Positions 63,089-64,000 of a DNA stretch of 64,000 nt are shown here, in pieces. Source of the DNA: Halalkalibacter krulwichiae. Its GTDB lineage: Bacteria; Bacillota; Bacilli; Bacillales; Bacillaceae_D. The notes beneath the pieces were generated by a model that was given only the letters and a program-made list of their open reading frames with translations, was not told the origin of the DNA and ran no database searches. The stretch is from contig NZ_CP020814.1 in assembly GCF_002109385.1 (NCBI RefSeq), positions 3,619,501 through 3,683,500 of the forward strand, written 5' to 3'. The stretch's first letter is position 1; every line of letters starts with the position of its first letter. The position numbers and the translations under genes are program-made.

Positions 63089-64000
63089 TTACCCTCTTCC
63101 AAATAATCCAGAGATCCCTGTTGAAATATTAGTAAGAAGTCTTCCACCAGCTTCTCTCGCCGATTTTAAACCTTCTCCCATTCTTTCCATTCCTTCACTA
63201 ACTTTTGAGTTTACAAAACTGCCTACTTTTGATTCATTCCATTTGTCTCTTATGACAGGAGCATACGTGAACGCTAATGATCCAATCCCGACCACAACAG
63301 AAGCGACAGCTAATCCTGTTGCAAGCGGTGGAATGGCAACTGCTCCCATTGCACCAAGAGCAAGAAGACCACTCGTCATGTTTAAGGCTCCTCCAATTTT
63401 GGCGTGGGTCGCTTTGTCTGATGTCATATCCATAAACCCTGTATAAACTGAAATCCCGTTTAAGCCAGTACCTGCCAATTTCCCAAGAGGTGTATTCACA
63501 AATTTCTTTGCCCATTCCATTGGAGTTGAATTCCATGCTTTGCTAACGAGATTTTTGCCATTTTGAATAGCAGAAGTCGCGAAATTCTTAGTTGCATTCG
63601 TAGCATTGCTAACAAAGCTAGCGATCGTTGACTTTTCCATTAATTGAGCTCCACGTTGCATAAACGCTAAACTTCCTTGCGTCGCACGAAGAATGCCTGC
63701 TTGGGCCCCGTACATTTTTTCCATACCTGAAAAGAACATAGACCCCATCTTTGAATCAGACGTTGTCGCTAACAGTCTCGCTACTTCTTGTGACGATTGA
63801 ATGTCTTGGTAACGATTTGAGACAAGACCATTTGCAACATCCATTAGAGAATTTGCTCCTCGTCCTGCTAATTGCATCGTTCGGTCTAGGTGAGTCACAA
63901 ACGTTGAAACGCCTTGTGCAGCCCACTCTCCACCTACAGCAAATGCCCCGCGAACTTTATTATCCAACCAAGCAAAAGGAGTCATAAGTCTAGAAAAGGT
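63089..64000 (-). CDS. Large hydrophobic/Ala-Gly-rich protein, C-terminal part (window edge)
   Basis: The open frame continues to the right edge, and the in-frame ATG at 63985 has no ribosome site, so this is probably the C-terminal 300 residues of a longer protein. It alternates Ser/Ala/Asn-rich helices with a glycine-rich hydrophobic stretch (about 200-240 from the ATG; LALGAMGAVAIPPLATGLAV) and ends GISGLFGRG. This style occurs in large secreted or polymorphic-toxin-like proteins, but I find no toxin motif and make no functional claim. Confidence 0.6.
   Translation of the reverse strand, partial: TFSRLMTPFAWLDNKVRGAFAVGGEWAAQGVSTFVTHLDRTMQLAGRGANSLMDVANGLVSNRYQDIQSSQEVARLLATTSDSKMGSMFFSGMEKMYGAQAGILRATQGSLAFMQRGAQLMEKSTIASFVSNATNATKNFATSAIQNGKNLVSKAWNSTPMEWAKKFVNTPLGKLAGTGLNGISVYTGFMDMTSDKATHAKIGGALNMTSGLLALGAMGAVAIPPLATGLAVASVVVGIGSLAFTYAPVIRDKWNESKVGSFVNSKVSEGMERMGEGLKSAREAGGRLLTNISTGISGLFGRG

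Overview
The window is a 64 kb chromosomal piece of a low-GC, endospore-forming member of the Bacillaceae. The gene order follows the yut-yun-suf-yus region of Bacillus subtilis, and there are cortex, coat and sporulation genes (lytH, yunB, yutC, yutH, two CotF-type coat genes). Several probably sodium-coupled transporters (two NSS carriers, an NhaC-type carrier, a TRAP-TAXI system) and many acidic proteins fit a salt- or alkali-adapted lineage, but that is inference. I saw no rRNA, tRNA, CRISPR array, prophage or intact transposon.

Layout. 1-2205: threonine branch (hom-thrC, the latter cut by the window edge). 2360-12501: the yut block (yutH, yutG, yutF, yutE, yutD, yutC, lipA, lytH), into which a PAS sensor kinase, a SufR-like regulator and two small conserved genes are placed. 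12553-16732: two related MetP-type NSS transporters, each with its tiny MetS subunit and each carrying one-base losses in G runs that break the reading frame, with a membrane protein gene between them. 18456-20631: an NhaC-family carrier under a lysine riboswitch (LysW-type lysine transporter). 20634-26677: yunB, dfrA, two DUF2382 genes, an Old Yellow Enzyme, several small genes and galE. 26855-31725: accessory stretch with small secreted or orphan proteins, a kinase gene interrupted by an in-frame TGA between two paralogous small genes, a 130-bp MITE-like palindrome, and thyA. 31852-36861: TRAP-TAXI transporter and an HD-GYP protein. 37115-40741: yunC to yunF. 40913-46177: sufCDSUB. 46444-51789: SAM-riboswitch-controlled metNIQ, yusG, gcvH, yusI. 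52003-57549: fadN-fadA-fadE with a FadR-type operator. 57877-58551: coat genes. 58619-64000: minus-strand locus for a Tad/Flp-type pilus (pilin, prepilin peptidase, TadE- and TadG-like proteins) with lipoproteins and membrane proteins.

The genes form recognisable circuits: amino-acid supply under RNA control (L-box on the lysine carrier, S-box on the methionine ABC transporter), Fe-S assembly (suf) with its client LipA and a possible Fe-S-sensing regulator, fatty-acid oxidation under FadR, one-carbon/thymidylate metabolism (dfrA, thyA, gcvH), and sporulation.

The least explained signals are structural. At four places, hairpins or terminators have been duplicated with their flanks: three perfect 70-bp units after lipA, four perfect 50-bp units in the leader of the lysine carrier, and partial copies at the ends of yunD and fadA. 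Several terminators have the stop codon of the gene built into their stem. Other points worth checking are the G-run frameshifts in both NSS genes, the TGA-interrupted kinase between paralogous small genes, a small gene that seems to start at ATT, and a small Fbp-like gene with a near-consensus promoter followed by a perfect cre match.
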